NCBI RefSeq assembly: GCF_007988865.1
Contig: NZ_BJUY01000001.1
Span: 1-64,000, forward strand
From: Alkalibacterium kapii
GTDB taxonomy: Bacteria > Bacillota > Bacilli > Lactobacillales > Carnobacteriaceae_A
Length of the DNA stretch: 64,000 bases
Reading direction: 5' to 3'
Under the pieces are notes generated by a model. It was given only the letters and a program-made list of their open reading frames with translations. It was not told where the DNA came from and searched no databases. Of this stretch, positions 10,193-19,039 are shown piece by piece (positions within the stretch are counted from its first letter, which is position 1; each line of letters opens with the position of its first letter). Position numbers and translations under genes: made by a program.

Positions 10193-12439
10193 CTATATTT
10201 TTTCGATCGGTGCAAAACTTGCCAGTAAAGGTTTGATTCCTACTCCAGGAAAAGCAATATCCAGCTGCAGGTCATCTCCTTCACCACTGATCTTTACAAC
10301 TGTTCCGATATCCCACACTTTGTGTTTAACCTTCTCACCAACTTGCCAGTCCAGTTTTTCTGCTCCACTGTTTCCTGTTGCGTGAGTCACATACTTCTTT
10401 CTTTTCTTCGTCTTTTTATCGAAGGGGTCATTCGCCTGATTGCCAAAGCCTTTGTAAGTACTGCTTGAAAAAGGCTTCAATGAATTGGATTCTTCTATAT
10501 TTAAAATATTATCGTCGACTTCATCTAGAAACCGTGAAGGACGATTTGACTGCACACGACCGTATAAGGCACGAGACATGGCATTCGTGAGAAAGAGTTT
10601 TTCTTCGGCACGTGTTATGCCAACGTAAGCCAGCCGTCTTTCTTCTTCCAGTTCATCTTCATCCATTTCAGCTCGTGATAACGGGAAAAGTCCTTCTTCC
10701 ATGCCGATAAGAAATACGATCGGAAACTCTAAGCCCTTGGCAGCGTGTAAAGTCATCAAGGTAACTTCGCTTGTCGGTTCTTCTTCCAGTTTGTCTATAT
10801 CTGAAATAAGTGACAGGTCTGTAAGGAAGGCTATCAGGCTGTCATCTTCCTGCTCTTCTTTATCAAACTGATTCGTTACTGTCAGAAATTCTTCAATATT
10901 CTCGATCCGTGTTTCGGCTTCCAGTGTCCGTTCTTTCTTCAAAGTCGGCAGGTAATCTGACTTGTCAAGAACTTCCTCAGTCAGTTCAGTTATGGTCAGG
11001 AACTCAGCCATCTTTCTGAAATCCTGGATCATCAAAGCAAAGCCTTCAACTTTCTTGGCGGCACGAGTGGATAAATTGATGCTGCTTGCATTCAAAGCCG
11101 CATCATAAAGACTCCATCCCATTTCTTCTGCAGCCAGTGCAAGTTTTTCCACTGTACTTGCGCCGATCCCTCGTTTGGGTTCGTTGACGACACGAGCAAA
11201 ACTTAAGTTGTCCTTTGGATTAGCGATCAGTGTAAGGTATGCCAAAACATCTTTGATCTCTTTCCGGTCGTAGAATTTATGGCCGCCGATCATTCGATAA
11301 GGAATATTTGTCTTGATCAAGGTTTCTTCCATGACTCGAGACTGTGCATTGGTACGGTAAAGTACTGCGAAATCTCCGTATTCACGATCTGGATTTTTTT
11401 CAAGTTCATTTTTTATATTCTGAATGATATAGCGTGCTTCTTCGTGCTCATTTCCTGCCCTGTAGTAAGTAATAAACTCGCCGCCATCTCTATCAGTCCA
11501 AAGACGCTTATCTTTTCGTTTTGAATTGTTGGATATGACATCATTTGCCGCTTTCAAAATATTCTTGGTGGAGCGATAATTCTGTTCCAGTAATATGACC
11601 GTCGCATCAGAGTAATCTCGTTCAAAGTTTAAAATGTTTTCCATATCAGCGCCACGCCAGCCGTAAATACTCTGGTCAGCATCGCCTACCACACAGATAT
11701 TTCTAAATCTTGCTGCTAAAAGGTTGACGAGTTTGTACTGGGCATGGTTGGTATCCTGGTACTCATCCACATGAATATACTGGAATTTTGTCTGATAGTA
11801 TTTTAAAACATCTGTGTGTTCTTCAAATAGACGAACAGTCAGCATAATGAGGTCATCGAAATCCAGTGTCTCAGATTGTCTAAGTTCACGCTGGTAACTA
11901 TCATAACAATCTGCTACGATTTTGCCAAAATAATCCGTTGCTTCAACCCTGAATTCTTTCTCATTTTGCAACTTGTTTTTTGCGTTGCTGATTTCAGACA
12001 GGATCGCTCTCGGATTGTATTTTTTTGGATCGATGTTTTGTCGTTTCAGTATTTTTTTAATAAGTGTCAGTTGTTCTCCAGGATCAGCAATCGTAAAGTT
12101 TGTGCTGTAGCCAATGTGGTCGATTTCTCTTCTTAAAATACGAACACACATCGAATGAAATGTCGAGACCCAGACATCGCGCCCGCCATCTTTAACGAGT
12201 GACGCTACCCGGTTTTTCATTTCGGATGCCGCTTTATTTGTAAAAGTGATCGCTAATATGTTCCACGGATTTACGCCTTTTTCTTGAATCAGATAAGAAA
12301 TCCGGTGGGTCAGCACGCGTGTCTTTCCGGATCCTGCTCCAGCCATGATCAGTAAGGGGCCATCCGTGTGCGCCACCGCTTCTCTTTGTTTCGGGTTCAT
12401 CCCCTGTAAAATATCTTCTCGCAGTACCACTGTTTTCAT
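10193..12439 (-). CDS. pcrA: ATP-dependent DNA helicase PcrA (UvrD/Rep family)
   Basis: 748 residues. Superfamily 1A motifs are complete: Walker A GAGSGKT, TFTNKAA, DEYQDTN, GDADQSIYGWRGAD, LEQNYRS, TLHAAKGLEF and YVGITRA; the C-terminal tail binds RNA polymerase in relatives. It unwinds DNA in repair, rolling-circle replication and clearing of stalled RNA polymerase. Start: AAAGG touches the ATG at 12437-12439 directly, whereas the GTG three codons later (12428-12430) has ideal 8-nt spacing, so the protein may be 745 residues. First gene of the pcrA-ligA-camS-gatCAB-dgkB run. Confidence 0.96.
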   Translation of the reverse strand: MKTVVLREDILQGMNPKQREAVAHTDGPLLIMAGAGSGKTRVLTHRISYLIQEKGVNPWNILAITFTNKAASEMKNRVASLVKDGGRDVWVSTFHSMCVRILRREIDHIGYSTNFTIADPGEQLTLIKKILKRQNIDPKKYNPRAILSEISNAKNKLQNEKEFRVEATDYFGKIVADCYDSYQRELRQSETLDFDDLIMLTVRLFEEHTDVLKYYQTKFQYIHVDEYQDTNHAQYKLVNLLAARFRNICVVGDADQSIYGWRGADMENILNFERDYSDATVILLEQNYRSTKNILKAANDVISNNSKRKDKRLWTDRDGGEFITYYRAGNEHEEARYIIQNIKNELEKNPDREYGDFAVLYRTNAQSRVMEETLIKTNIPYRMIGGHKFYDRKEIKDVLAYLTLIANPKDNLSFARVVNEPKRGIGASTVEKLALAAEEMGWSLYDAALNASSINLSTRAAKKVEGFALMIQDFRKMAEFLTITELTEEVLDKSDYLPTLKKERTLEAETRIENIEEFLTVTNQFDKEEQEDDSLIAFLTDLSLISDIDKLEEEPTSEVTLMTLHAAKGLEFPIVFLIGMEEGLFPLSRAEMDEDELEEERRLAYVGITRAEEKLFLTNAMSRALYGRVQSNRPSRFLDEVDDNILNIEESNSLKPFSSSTYKGFGNQANDPFDKKTKKRKKYVTHATGNSGAEKLDWQVGEKVKHKVWDIGTVVKISGEGDDLQLDIAFPGVGIKPLLASFAPIEKI

Positions 12440-12465
12440 CCTTTCAGGTGTTCATACATTCTTAT

Positions 12466-12474
12466 ATTATAACA
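12466..12474 (-). promoter_or_regulatory. extended -10 promoter for the pcrA run
   Basis: On the minus strand TGTTATAAT (TG-n-TATAAT, -10 hexamer at 12466-12471) lies about 30 nt before the pcrA start. No good -35 is seen at 17 nt, consistent with an extended -10 promoter. Confidence 0.55.
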
Positions 12475-12599
12475 GAAACCAACATTCTCTTTCCATAACT
12501 CTTAATAGAGTTTATGCAGAATATCGATTGGTGATTGTTTCTTAATGTCATTATTAAAATCTTTAAACGATAGTAATGAATTACGTTAATGTAGACGAT

Positions 12600-12992
12600 T
12601 TTGAAAGTAAACTGGCAAAATCATCCTTCTGAAAGAGCCTTCTTCAGTTATCTTAAGAAGTCGAGACGAAAAAATGTTAAACTGCTTAAGTTTAGGCTCA
12701 CTCTTAAGGGGTTTTAACTATTATTTCAATGACTGCTTAAGCTACTGGTTTATTTCAACTAGTTTTGTCCTTAAAAAACAAAACTGCTTAAGCAAAGCTC
12801 CAACTCTACCCTTCACCAAATAAAAGAAGGTATTTTTCGCCGGGCCGAAAAATGTCTATTTAAAAAGTCCTTACTCAAACATAAACCTTATGGTAAACTA
12901 GGATTTTTTTTGATGTTCGGCTGGTTCAAGCCACTAATCCTATTTATCTGTCGAAACTTCACTATTTTCATCTTCTTCACTTAAACGAGCTC
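12600..12992. repeat. gene-free stretch with ACTGCTTAAG repeated three times at 51-nt spacing
   Basis: The 624 nt between pcrA and the next gene hold no convincing ORF. ACTGCTTAAG occurs at 12681-12690, 12732-12741 and 12783-12792, each exactly 51 nt after the last; the sequence between copies is not conserved. Also present: an 8-bp hairpin AGTTTTGT/ACAAAACT (12761-12785) touching the third copy, a hairpin ATTTTTCG/CGAAAAAT near 12831-12852, and arms TAGGATT/AATCCTA near 12900-12950. These could be protein-binding iterons or part of an untranslated RNA; nothing in the sequence decides. Confidence 0.5.
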
Positions 12993-13024
12993 AAAGAAAA
13001 AGAGATCATCTATGCGATGACCTC
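12993..13024 (-). terminator. intrinsic terminator after the PurK-like gene
   Basis: GAGATCATC (13002-13010) pairs with GATGACCTC (13016-13024), one wobble, over loop TATGC; on the minus strand it is followed by TTTTTCTTT (12993-13001). It lies 40 nt past the stop of the gene at 13064. Confidence 0.8.
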
Positions 13025-13063
13025 GTTATTTTTCTGACTTAATTTTTTTAATGGATGTTTTGT

Positions 13064-14185
13064 TTAATCAAAGATATCTGACAACTGTTCCAATGTTTTT
13101 TTAAGCTGGCTCGTTCTTATTACTACATGTCCTAACTCTTCTCTATCCCCCTCAGAGAGGTTGCTGTTGTAGAATGTAAATAGCCAGTCTGGCTTAATCT
13201 GTGCCTGGGTGAATGCCAGTTTTTTTTCATCATTTTTCATCAGTTTCATAACCAGTGTATCAGAAAGGATTTCATCCACTTCTACGGGCCAGCCAGTGAC
13301 TGCCTTGATCAAAGCTTCGTATTGTGAAAAGTGGGGATAGTTGAATGTATAATGCAGAGCCCGATGAGGATGGGCAATGATTTCATTTACATATAGTGCG
13401 CCACTGCCTGTGGAAAAAATTTCGATTGCCATGACCCCTACAAAATCTATTTTACTTGCAATCGTATGGCCGATCCGTTTTACTTCCTGCTCCGTTTCAT
13501 CATTTAAACGCGCCGGAGCAATTGCCTGATAAAACTTGTCACTCTGATACTGCATTTCGGTTATGGGAAAGGTTGAAATGTCCCCCTCGCTGTTTTTGAC
13601 CAGAGCCAGACAGATTTCTTTATCGGATGGCACCCAAGCTTCAAGTACACAGGTTCCTCTAGAGAGATAGTCATTTGACGCTTCGATATCCTCTTCATTA
13701 AATAGGACGTAGTTTGACTTGAACCGCTCATCAGTACTATTGGGTTTCAAAACACATGGAAAACCGATACTCTTCACAGCTTCCCTAATATCATCCAATG
13801 AAACGATGGTTGCGAAAGGTGCAATGTTAACTTTCACGGATTCCAGGAATGCTTTTTGCAGCATACGGTCTTGAGAAACAGCAAGCAATTCTTCGCCTTG
13901 AGGCACAGCTACTGTCTTTTTCATCGTCTCCACCATACTTGAAGGAAACGCATCAGATTCATAAATAATGACGTCGCTCTTTAAAGCGAGATCCATGCAG
14001 GCAGTTTCATTTGATAAGTCTGCCTGGATGAACCAGTCAGCTACGTTTTCAGCTGAACATTTTTCATCAGGATCCAGCAAGCGGACATAGTACCCTAACT
14101 TTTTAGCAGAAAGAGCCAATAACCGCCCAACACTGCCGCCTCCAATAATACCGATTGTACTCCCCGGTTTAATCCAATTTGTCAT
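13064..14185 (-). CDS. PurK-like ATP-grasp protein with a divergent active-site loop
   Basis: 373 residues with the PurK layout: N-terminal dinucleotide-like fold (IGIIGGGSVGRLLALSAKKLGY, LLDPDEKCSAENVADWFI), ATP-grasp core, small C-terminal domain. PurK makes N5-carboxyaminoimidazole ribonucleotide. Here the flexible loop after VLK, normally GGYDGKGQ, reads PNSTDERFKSNYV, and the usual NEIAPRPHNSGHYT reads NEIIAHPHRALHYT. N-E-I, P-H and H-Y-T are kept. It may not be a working PurK. No purE or other purine gene is adjacent. It lies 17 nt after the DUF2179 gene; in Bacillus subtilis the DUF2179 gene yebE is also close to purEK. Shine-Dalgarno GGAG is about 9 nt from the ATG. Confidence 0.8.
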   Translation of the reverse strand: MTNWIKPGSTIGIIGGGSVGRLLALSAKKLGYYVRLLDPDEKCSAENVADWFIQADLSNETACMDLALKSDVIIYESDAFPSSMVETMKKTVAVPQGEELLAVSQDRMLQKAFLESVKVNIAPFATIVSLDDIREAVKSIGFPCVLKPNSTDERFKSNYVLFNEEDIEASNDYLSRGTCVLEAWVPSDKEICLALVKNSEGDISTFPITEMQYQSDKFYQAIAPARLNDETEQEVKRIGHTIASKIDFVGVMAIEIFSTGSGALYVNEIIAHPHRALHYTFNYPHFSQYEALIKAVTGWPVEVDEILSDTLVMKLMKNDEKKLAFTQAQIKPDWLFTFYNSNLSEGDREELGHVVIRTSQLKKTLEQLSDIFD

Positions 14186-14202
14186 TACTTTTCACTCCAT
14201 GG

Positions 14203-14778
14203 TCATTTTTCATCAAAAGGACTTTCCAGTGGCTTGTTTTTTACTTGCTTTTTGTTTTTCTTCATTCGTTTTGTCCAGAAACCTCCATTTATATACCTCG
14301 GTTCATAAGAAACCATAAATGCCTTTGGCTCGATTTCGTGGATCAGGCGGTATAATCCTCTTTCATTTGACCGTGGTGTTAAGATTTCAAGGACATAGCG
14401 GTTCCCTTCTCTGCCATGGGCCTGACTGATTGTCACTCCAAAACCTTCTCCACGCAGTTCTTCGGCAACTTCCCAGCCATTTTCCGGGACAATGGTCGTA
14501 ACGAGTATATGACCGAGTGCCAGTTTATCTTCTATTTTCATTCCCGCATATATTCCTGTACCAAAACCGACTGCATAAGCAATAATGTTCATTACATTAT
14601 CTAGATTGTCTAAAACAAGTCCCAATCCTACAACATAAATAGCCACTTCAATCATTGCAATAAAGGGCGCAACTGCCTGATAGCCTTTCATCGTCAACAT
14701 CATTCTTAACGTACTCAAAGTAACGTACACGACGTTGATTACAAAGATTGTTAGAATTATTTCCCAGTTAAAATTCAA
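14203..14778 (-). CDS. UPF0316/DUF2179 membrane protein (YebE-like)
   Basis: 191 residues from the TTG at 14776-14778, chosen because AGGAGTG lies 5 nt upstream; the ATG nine codons earlier (14803-14805) encodes the Shine-Dalgarno itself. Three membrane segments (about residues 5-24, 33-52 and 56-75) precede a cytoplasmic DUF2179 domain (EEGFGVTISQAHGREGNR-like stretch and LTPRSNERGLYRLIHEI), and the basic tail contains many lysines. DUF2179 is thought to bind a small ligand; the function is unknown. It heads a two-gene unit with the PurK-like gene. Confidence 0.85.
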   Translation of the reverse strand: MNFNWEIILTIFVINVVYVTLSTLRMMLTMKGYQAVAPFIAMIEVAIYVVGLGLVLDNLDNVMNIIAYAVGFGTGIYAGMKIEDKLALGHILVTTIVPENGWEVAEELRGEGFGVTISQAHGREGNRYVLEILTPRSNERGLYRLIHEIEPKAFMVSYEPRYINGGFWTKRMKKNKKQVKNKPLESPFDEK

Positions 14779-14821
14779 TGTATCACTCCTGTATTGAAAT
14801 CTCATTCATTATGCAATAATA

Positions 14822-14847
14822 GCTGAGACATTGAATATTGTCTCAGC
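14822..14847 (-). terminator. hairpin between the CBS/CorC gene and the DUF2179 gene
   Basis: GCTGAGACA (14822-14830) and TGTCTCAGC (14839-14847) are perfect arms with an 8-nt loop. The U-tract on the minus strand is weak (CTATTATTG), so it may be an inefficient terminator for the gene at 14880. Confidence 0.4.
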
Positions 14848-14879
14848 CTAATCGTTAGTAATCAATGTGCTTACACTTG

Positions 14880-16232
14880 TTAATCTTGCTCATTTTTGAA
14901 ATTTATGTGAGTATCATCATTTTGTTTGTTTGTTTCAAGAATAAGTGTGGAGATTCTCGAGCCTTCCATTTTATCAACGGTCAGGCAAAAGTCCTGAACA
15001 CAGATGTATGCGTTTTCCTGTTCTCTGGGTATACTTCCAAATCCGGTTATAAAATAACCAGCTATCGTATCAACATCTTCTGAATCGATCGACAAATCAA
15101 AGTAATCATTGAATTTATCAAGCGGTGTTGAGCCATCGACACTATAAGTAGTTTCATCGATTTGTTCGATTAGACTATTTGATTCATCGTATTCATCGTC
15201 TATTTCTCCAACGATTTCTTCCAGTAGATCTTCCAGCGTAACGATACCTACGACACCACCGTATTCATCATTTAAAATAGCCATCTGATTCTGTGTCTTT
15301 TTCATTTGAAAAATCAGATCATCAATGAAAATTGTTTCCGGTACGAATAAGGGGCGGTTACTGATTGCTTTCAAGTCGATTGAATACAAAGGCTTATGTT
15401 TCGACGCTTGTAAGAGATTTTTGACATGAACGATACCAAGGATATTATCTTTGTCTTCAAAATACAAAGGAACGCGTGAGTGCGGTGTTTCCAGCATCTC
15501 TTCTATATTTTCTTCGTTCGGGTCATCATAATCAAGCATGAAAGCATCTGTTCGAGGTACCATGACTTCGCGTGCAATTTTGTTATCCAGCGATAATACA
15601 CCTTTGAGCATTGAAAACTCATCGATATCGATGACTTCGTGCTGGTGACTGTGTTCGATGAAAGAACGAAATTCTTCCCGGGTAATAGCTTCATCATTGG
15701 TAAGAAAATCTATAGGTAAAAGTCGTTTCATGCCTTTTATGGTTATATTAAGGAGCCAGACGATAGGCATGGAAATGTATCGCAGCACTAAAACAAGACC
15801 TGACAATTTCATGGCAATCGTGTCCGGGTTCTGTTTTGCGATAGCTTTAGGAAGCTTTTTTCCGAATGACAAAAGTACATAAGTCAATACGATGGCACTC
15901 ATGATTAAACCAAATACTTGTGACGAAAGAATTGGATTTGTCAGAGATTCAATAATCTGCGTAATCAATAATACGGTTATACCACTTGTCAGCACTGCTG
16001 TCAGGGACATTCCTACTTGAATGGTCGTTAAGAATTCATCTGCATTTTCCAAAATCCTCAAAATGCGCTTGGCTTTTTTGCTGCCATCCAGGGATTCTTC
16101 CATTATTTTATTTGGATTGATCGATATCATAGCCATTTCAACGGCTGAAAAAAATCCATGTAATACGATTAAAATAACAATAACTACTGTCGGCCCAATA
16201 AAGGGCTGTATACTCCAGGGGTCGCTGTTCAT
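14880..16232 (-). CDS. CBS/CorC-domain membrane protein (DUF21 hemolysin family)
   Basis: 450 residues from ATG 16230-16232, preceded by AAAAGGAG at 8 nt; the upstream in-frame TTG at 16256 lies before the Shine-Dalgarno and is rejected. A DUF21 membrane domain (about 1-190, with FSAVEMAMISIN and several hydrophobic helices) is followed by two CBS modules (MVPRTDAFMLDYDD, VHVKNLLQA, MAILNDEYGGVVGIVTLEDLLEEIVGEI) and a C-terminal CorC/HlyC transporter-associated domain. The family is linked to magnesium or other ion export; despite the name, haemolysis is doubtful. Confidence 0.9.
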   Translation of the reverse strand: MNSDPWSIQPFIGPTVVIVILIVLHGFFSAVEMAMISINPNKIMEESLDGSKKAKRILRILENADEFLTTIQVGMSLTAVLTSGITVLLITQIIESLTNPILSSQVFGLIMSAIVLTYVLLSFGKKLPKAIAKQNPDTIAMKLSGLVLVLRYISMPIVWLLNITIKGMKRLLPIDFLTNDEAITREEFRSFIEHSHQHEVIDIDEFSMLKGVLSLDNKIAREVMVPRTDAFMLDYDDPNEENIEEMLETPHSRVPLYFEDKDNILGIVHVKNLLQASKHKPLYSIDLKAISNRPLFVPETIFIDDLIFQMKKTQNQMAILNDEYGGVVGIVTLEDLLEEIVGEIDDEYDESNSLIEQIDETTYSVDGSTPLDKFNDYFDLSIDSEDVDTIAGYFITGFGSIPREQENAYICVQDFCLTVDKMEGSRISTLILETNKQNDDTHINFKNEQD

Positions 16233-16325
16233 AACTTGTCTCCTTTTAAATTCCAATCATGTAAAAACACAGTCACTATATCATATTAAAGTCTTTCTTA
16301 CAATGCTTTTCGCTCTCATATTTAC

Positions 16326-18380
16326 TTATTTTATCAAAGGTAATATCGACTTCAGGAACGGCTCAAATCGTTCTATAACATCACCGCTTTTTTGTCCTTC
16401 AAGTTGTCCAACAAAGGAATAAGAGGTGTCTTCTTCATCAAAAGCATACAAAAATCCATTTGTAATATTGCCGTCATCTCCAGCGATTTCCGCTGTACCT
16501 GTTTTGGCTCCTACTTGATAATTCAATTCGTCCAGCACGTGAGACGTACCGTTTGGATTATTTACTGCTTCTACAAGGTACGCCCTCACACGTTCAGCAT
16601 TTTCAGCTGATATAAGTGGTTCTGTTTTCAGTTGTGTCTCTTCTAAAAGCAGTCGTGGGTATACGAAGGTTCCTTTGTTTAATACCGGAGAAAAGTAAGT
16701 CTGCTGGTGAATCGTATTCATCAATACTTCTCCCTGTCCGTATGCTGTATCGGCCAATAAAGCCGGCTTATCGATCGTATTGTCATTGGCTGGCTGCGCA
16801 GGTTCCATAGCAAGTGGAAGTTCCAACGATTCTCCGAATGGAAACTGCAGCATACCCTCAACAAAATTCTCCGAGCCCATTTCGAGTGCTTCCATAGCAA
16901 AAAAGATATTATCTGAATAAACCAGTGCGTCGGAAAGATCCACCTCAGTGACCGTATCACTGACACGTGTGATTTTTCTGTCTCCGAACTCTTTTATATC
17001 CGGAGACCAACTGAGACCTTCGATCGTATTCTTTTTATCTGGCGTTGTCGTCCCAGATTCCAGGAGTACGAGTGAAGTTAAAATTTTAAATGTTGATCCA
17101 GGCGCGTAGCGTGCCGTGAAACGATTTAAAAATGGCTGATCTTTGTCGTTATTATAGGCATTGTAGTCTTCTGTTGAAATCCCTCTTGCAAAACTTTGCG
17201 GATCATATGAGGGGGAACTCACTAGTGAAAGGAGCTCGCCACTACGCGGATCCATAAGTGACGCCGATCCCGGTTCTGATTCGAATGCCTCAAACAACTT
17301 TGTCTGAATTTCACTGCTGATAGTTAAACTTAAGGAGCGACCGTCTATTTTTTCTTGTTCCACAAGGACTTTTTTGGTTTCGCCTTGATCGTTGACCAGC
17401 GTTATTTCTCCTCCCGGTTCACCTCGGAGTTCCTGGTCGAAGCGGTATTCTAATCCAGCTTTACCTATGATTTGCCCAGTCTTAAGAGTCGGATCATTTT
17501 CGATATCTTCTGCAGATACCTCGCCCACATAGCCAGTAAGATGCGCCGCAGCTTCTCCTAAAGGATATATCCGATCTGTGATTTTTTGATACAAGACACC
17601 AGTTACTTCTGGCGTTTCTCCAACGTCAACAGTTTTAAATGGAACAAAGCTTTCCTCATTGACCCAGTTCTGATCAAGCAGTTCCAGTAGTTGTTCTGAA
17701 GAAACATCAAAGGTTTTACTTATATTTTTCAGCCGTTCGTCGCGTTCTGTTCCGTCGCCCAACACTTTAGGATACAGCCCCGCTTCATAAGCATCGCCTA
17801 AACCAGCCAGCATATTTCCATCTCGGTCGTAAATAGAACCGCGATCCGGTTCTGAATAAGAAAGACTGACCGTGTCCCCTTTTTCCATGCCGGGGAAGAA
17901 AAGCGAATGATTCCAAACGACCGCTTTTGACTCTTCTGTTTCCTTGATGTCTGCCTGATAATCCATTTCGCCTGTATTACCTAATACAGTGCTCATGTCA
18001 GTTGTATACTTGAACGAATAATCATCAGTTTCTTCATTATAGAGAATTTCATGACTGGTTACTTCGATCGTTTCTACACCAATCGTCTGAAAAACAGACG
18101 CATATCTTTCAGACAGCTCTTCATCCGTGTATCCTTTTGTCTCAATTGATTCCAGATAGAGCACATCGACATACTCTTTAAAACGCTGTTCTGTTAATGC
18201 TGATAAATAATCGTCCACCAGTGTTTCAACTTCATTTTTACGTTCCTTAGCTAATTGTTCCTTTCTCCAGTTCTGGTAAAAGAAAAAACCACCGAGAAGA
18301 ACGACTAGGAGACCAACGACCCCTGCTGCTATTCTTATAGTTTTTCTATTTGACTGTTTGCGCTGATTATTATTTTTCAC
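16326..18380 (-). CDS. class B penicillin-binding protein, PBP5/MecA_N type
   Basis: 684 residues from GTG 18378-18380, which has AAAAGGAG at 7 nt; the ATG at 18398 overlaps that site. One membrane anchor (about 15-37), an NTF2-like MecA_N domain (about 45-170), a PBP dimerisation domain, and a transpeptidase domain with all three motifs: STFK (active Ser429), SDN (about 489-491) and KTGT (about 626-629). The layout matches enterococcal PBP5, the low-affinity transpeptidase behind intrinsic beta-lactam tolerance; whether affinity is low here cannot be read from sequence alone. It follows a glucosaminidase gene by about 70 nt, so two wall enzymes are neighbours. Confidence 0.93.
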   Translation of the reverse strand: MKNNNQRKQSNRKTIRIAAGVVGLLVVLLGGFFFYQNWRKEQLAKERKNEVETLVDDYLSALTEQRFKEYVDVLYLESIETKGYTDEELSERYASVFQTIGVETIEVTSHEILYNEETDDYSFKYTTDMSTVLGNTGEMDYQADIKETEESKAVVWNHSLFFPGMEKGDTVSLSYSEPDRGSIYDRDGNMLAGLGDAYEAGLYPKVLGDGTERDERLKNISKTFDVSSEQLLELLDQNWVNEESFVPFKTVDVGETPEVTGVLYQKITDRIYPLGEAAAHLTGYVGEVSAEDIENDPTLKTGQIIGKAGLEYRFDQELRGEPGGEITLVNDQGETKKVLVEQEKIDGRSLSLTISSEIQTKLFEAFESEPGSASLMDPRSGELLSLVSSPSYDPQSFARGISTEDYNAYNNDKDQPFLNRFTARYAPGSTFKILTSLVLLESGTTTPDKKNTIEGLSWSPDIKEFGDRKITRVSDTVTEVDLSDALVYSDNIFFAMEALEMGSENFVEGMLQFPFGESLELPLAMEPAQPANDNTIDKPALLADTAYGQGEVLMNTIHQQTYFSPVLNKGTFVYPRLLLEETQLKTEPLISAENAERVRAYLVEAVNNPNGTSHVLDELNYQVGAKTGTAEIAGDDGNITNGFLYAFDEEDTSYSFVGQLEGQKSGDVIERFEPFLKSILPLIK

Positions 18381-18394
18381 GTCCGAACTCCTTT

Positions 18395-18448
18395 TCATAA
18401 ATAGGTGGGCGTTCCTTCGCTGATTTGCTTTTTGCCGCTTGCTGTCAT
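18395..18448 (-). CDS. possible 17-residue linker ORF before the PBP gene
   Basis: ATG (18446-18448) directly follows the glucosaminidase TAA (18449-18451), and TGA (18395-18397) sits at the PBP Shine-Dalgarno. The peptide would be MTASGKKQISEGTPTYL. There is no Shine-Dalgarno of its own; ribosomes ending at the upstream gene could restart here and be handed to the PBP start. It may equally be chance. Confidence 0.2.
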   Translation of the reverse strand: MTASGKKQISEGTPTYL

Positions 18449-19039
18449 TTAATTTTTATTATCGAAACGATCCAAATCATACGTTTCAATGATGTCAATG
18501 ACTTTTTTTGGATATGAGGGATCGGTGGCATATCCTGCTGAATAAAGAGCCTGTGCAGCTTCTTGGTAGCTGGAAGCTTCCTGCACATCTCTGTATAGCT
18601 TGGGATTCCACTTTGTTCCGCCACTGATAAGTTCGGCGTAATCACGGACAGATGCTTCAAGGGAAGGGTAACTTCTAAAAGAAGCAAAGACTTCTGTCCA
18701 TTCTTCCTCATATTCTCGTGTTTTGTACTGACGCCCATTTGACTGCCCTTTTATGCCAAAATAATTATTTTCCTGACGAGACAACCCACTCTGACCCCAG
18801 TTTGATTCCAGAATAGCTTGGGCGATCGCCACACTCGGTCTAATCCCGTGAGATGATTTTAAAGGGACAACATAACTAGCCACTTCTTTTATAAATTCCT
18901 CTTTTGTCCAGTCTGTTTCTCTTTCTGTATCTTTCTCTATTGTCTGACCAATCAGAGCTATTGTACCAAAAAAAGTCAGTGTCAAAACAATCAGAAGTTT
19001 TAGAACGGGTGACCGGTATTTTTTCTTCCTGTAGCTCAG
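18449..19039 (-). CDS. secreted N-acetylglucosaminidase (GH73/LytG-like), CTG start likely
   Basis: 196 residues if translation begins at CTG 19037-19039. That codon follows AAGGAGG (19047-19053) by 7 nt and yields a proper signal anchor: basic SYRKKKYR, then the hydrophobic VLKLLIVLTLTFFGTIALIG. The next usable start, TTG 18983-18985, has no Shine-Dalgarno and would delete the basic part; an in-frame stop blocks anything further upstream. The catalytic domain (about 45-190) has AIAQAILESNWGQSGLS, where the Glu is the expected catalytic acid, NNYFGIKG, and the C-terminal YATDPSYPKKVIDIIE. It should cleave peptidoglycan glycan strands at the cell surface. Confidence 0.88.
   Translation of the reverse strand: MSYRKKKYRSPVLKLLIVLTLTFFGTIALIGQTIEKDTERETDWTKEEFIKEVASYVVPLKSSHGIRPSVAIAQAILESNWGQSGLSRQENNYFGIKGQSNGRQYKTREYEEEWTEVFASFRSYPSLEASVRDYAELISGGTKWNPKLYRDVQEASSYQEAAQALYSAGYATDPSYPKKVIDIIETYDLDRFDNKN

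Noticed and set aside
12831-12852. Hairpin ATTTTTCG/CGAAAAAT as a terminator
   Set aside because: No U-run on either side and no gene ending nearby.
14779-14805. Upstream ATG for the DUF2179 gene
   Set aside because: Its codons contain the AGGAG ribosome site used by the TTG start.
18445-18738. 97-codon minus-strand ORF in another frame of the glucosaminidase gene
   Set aside because: Overlaps the catalytic domain of the real gene; no ribosome site.
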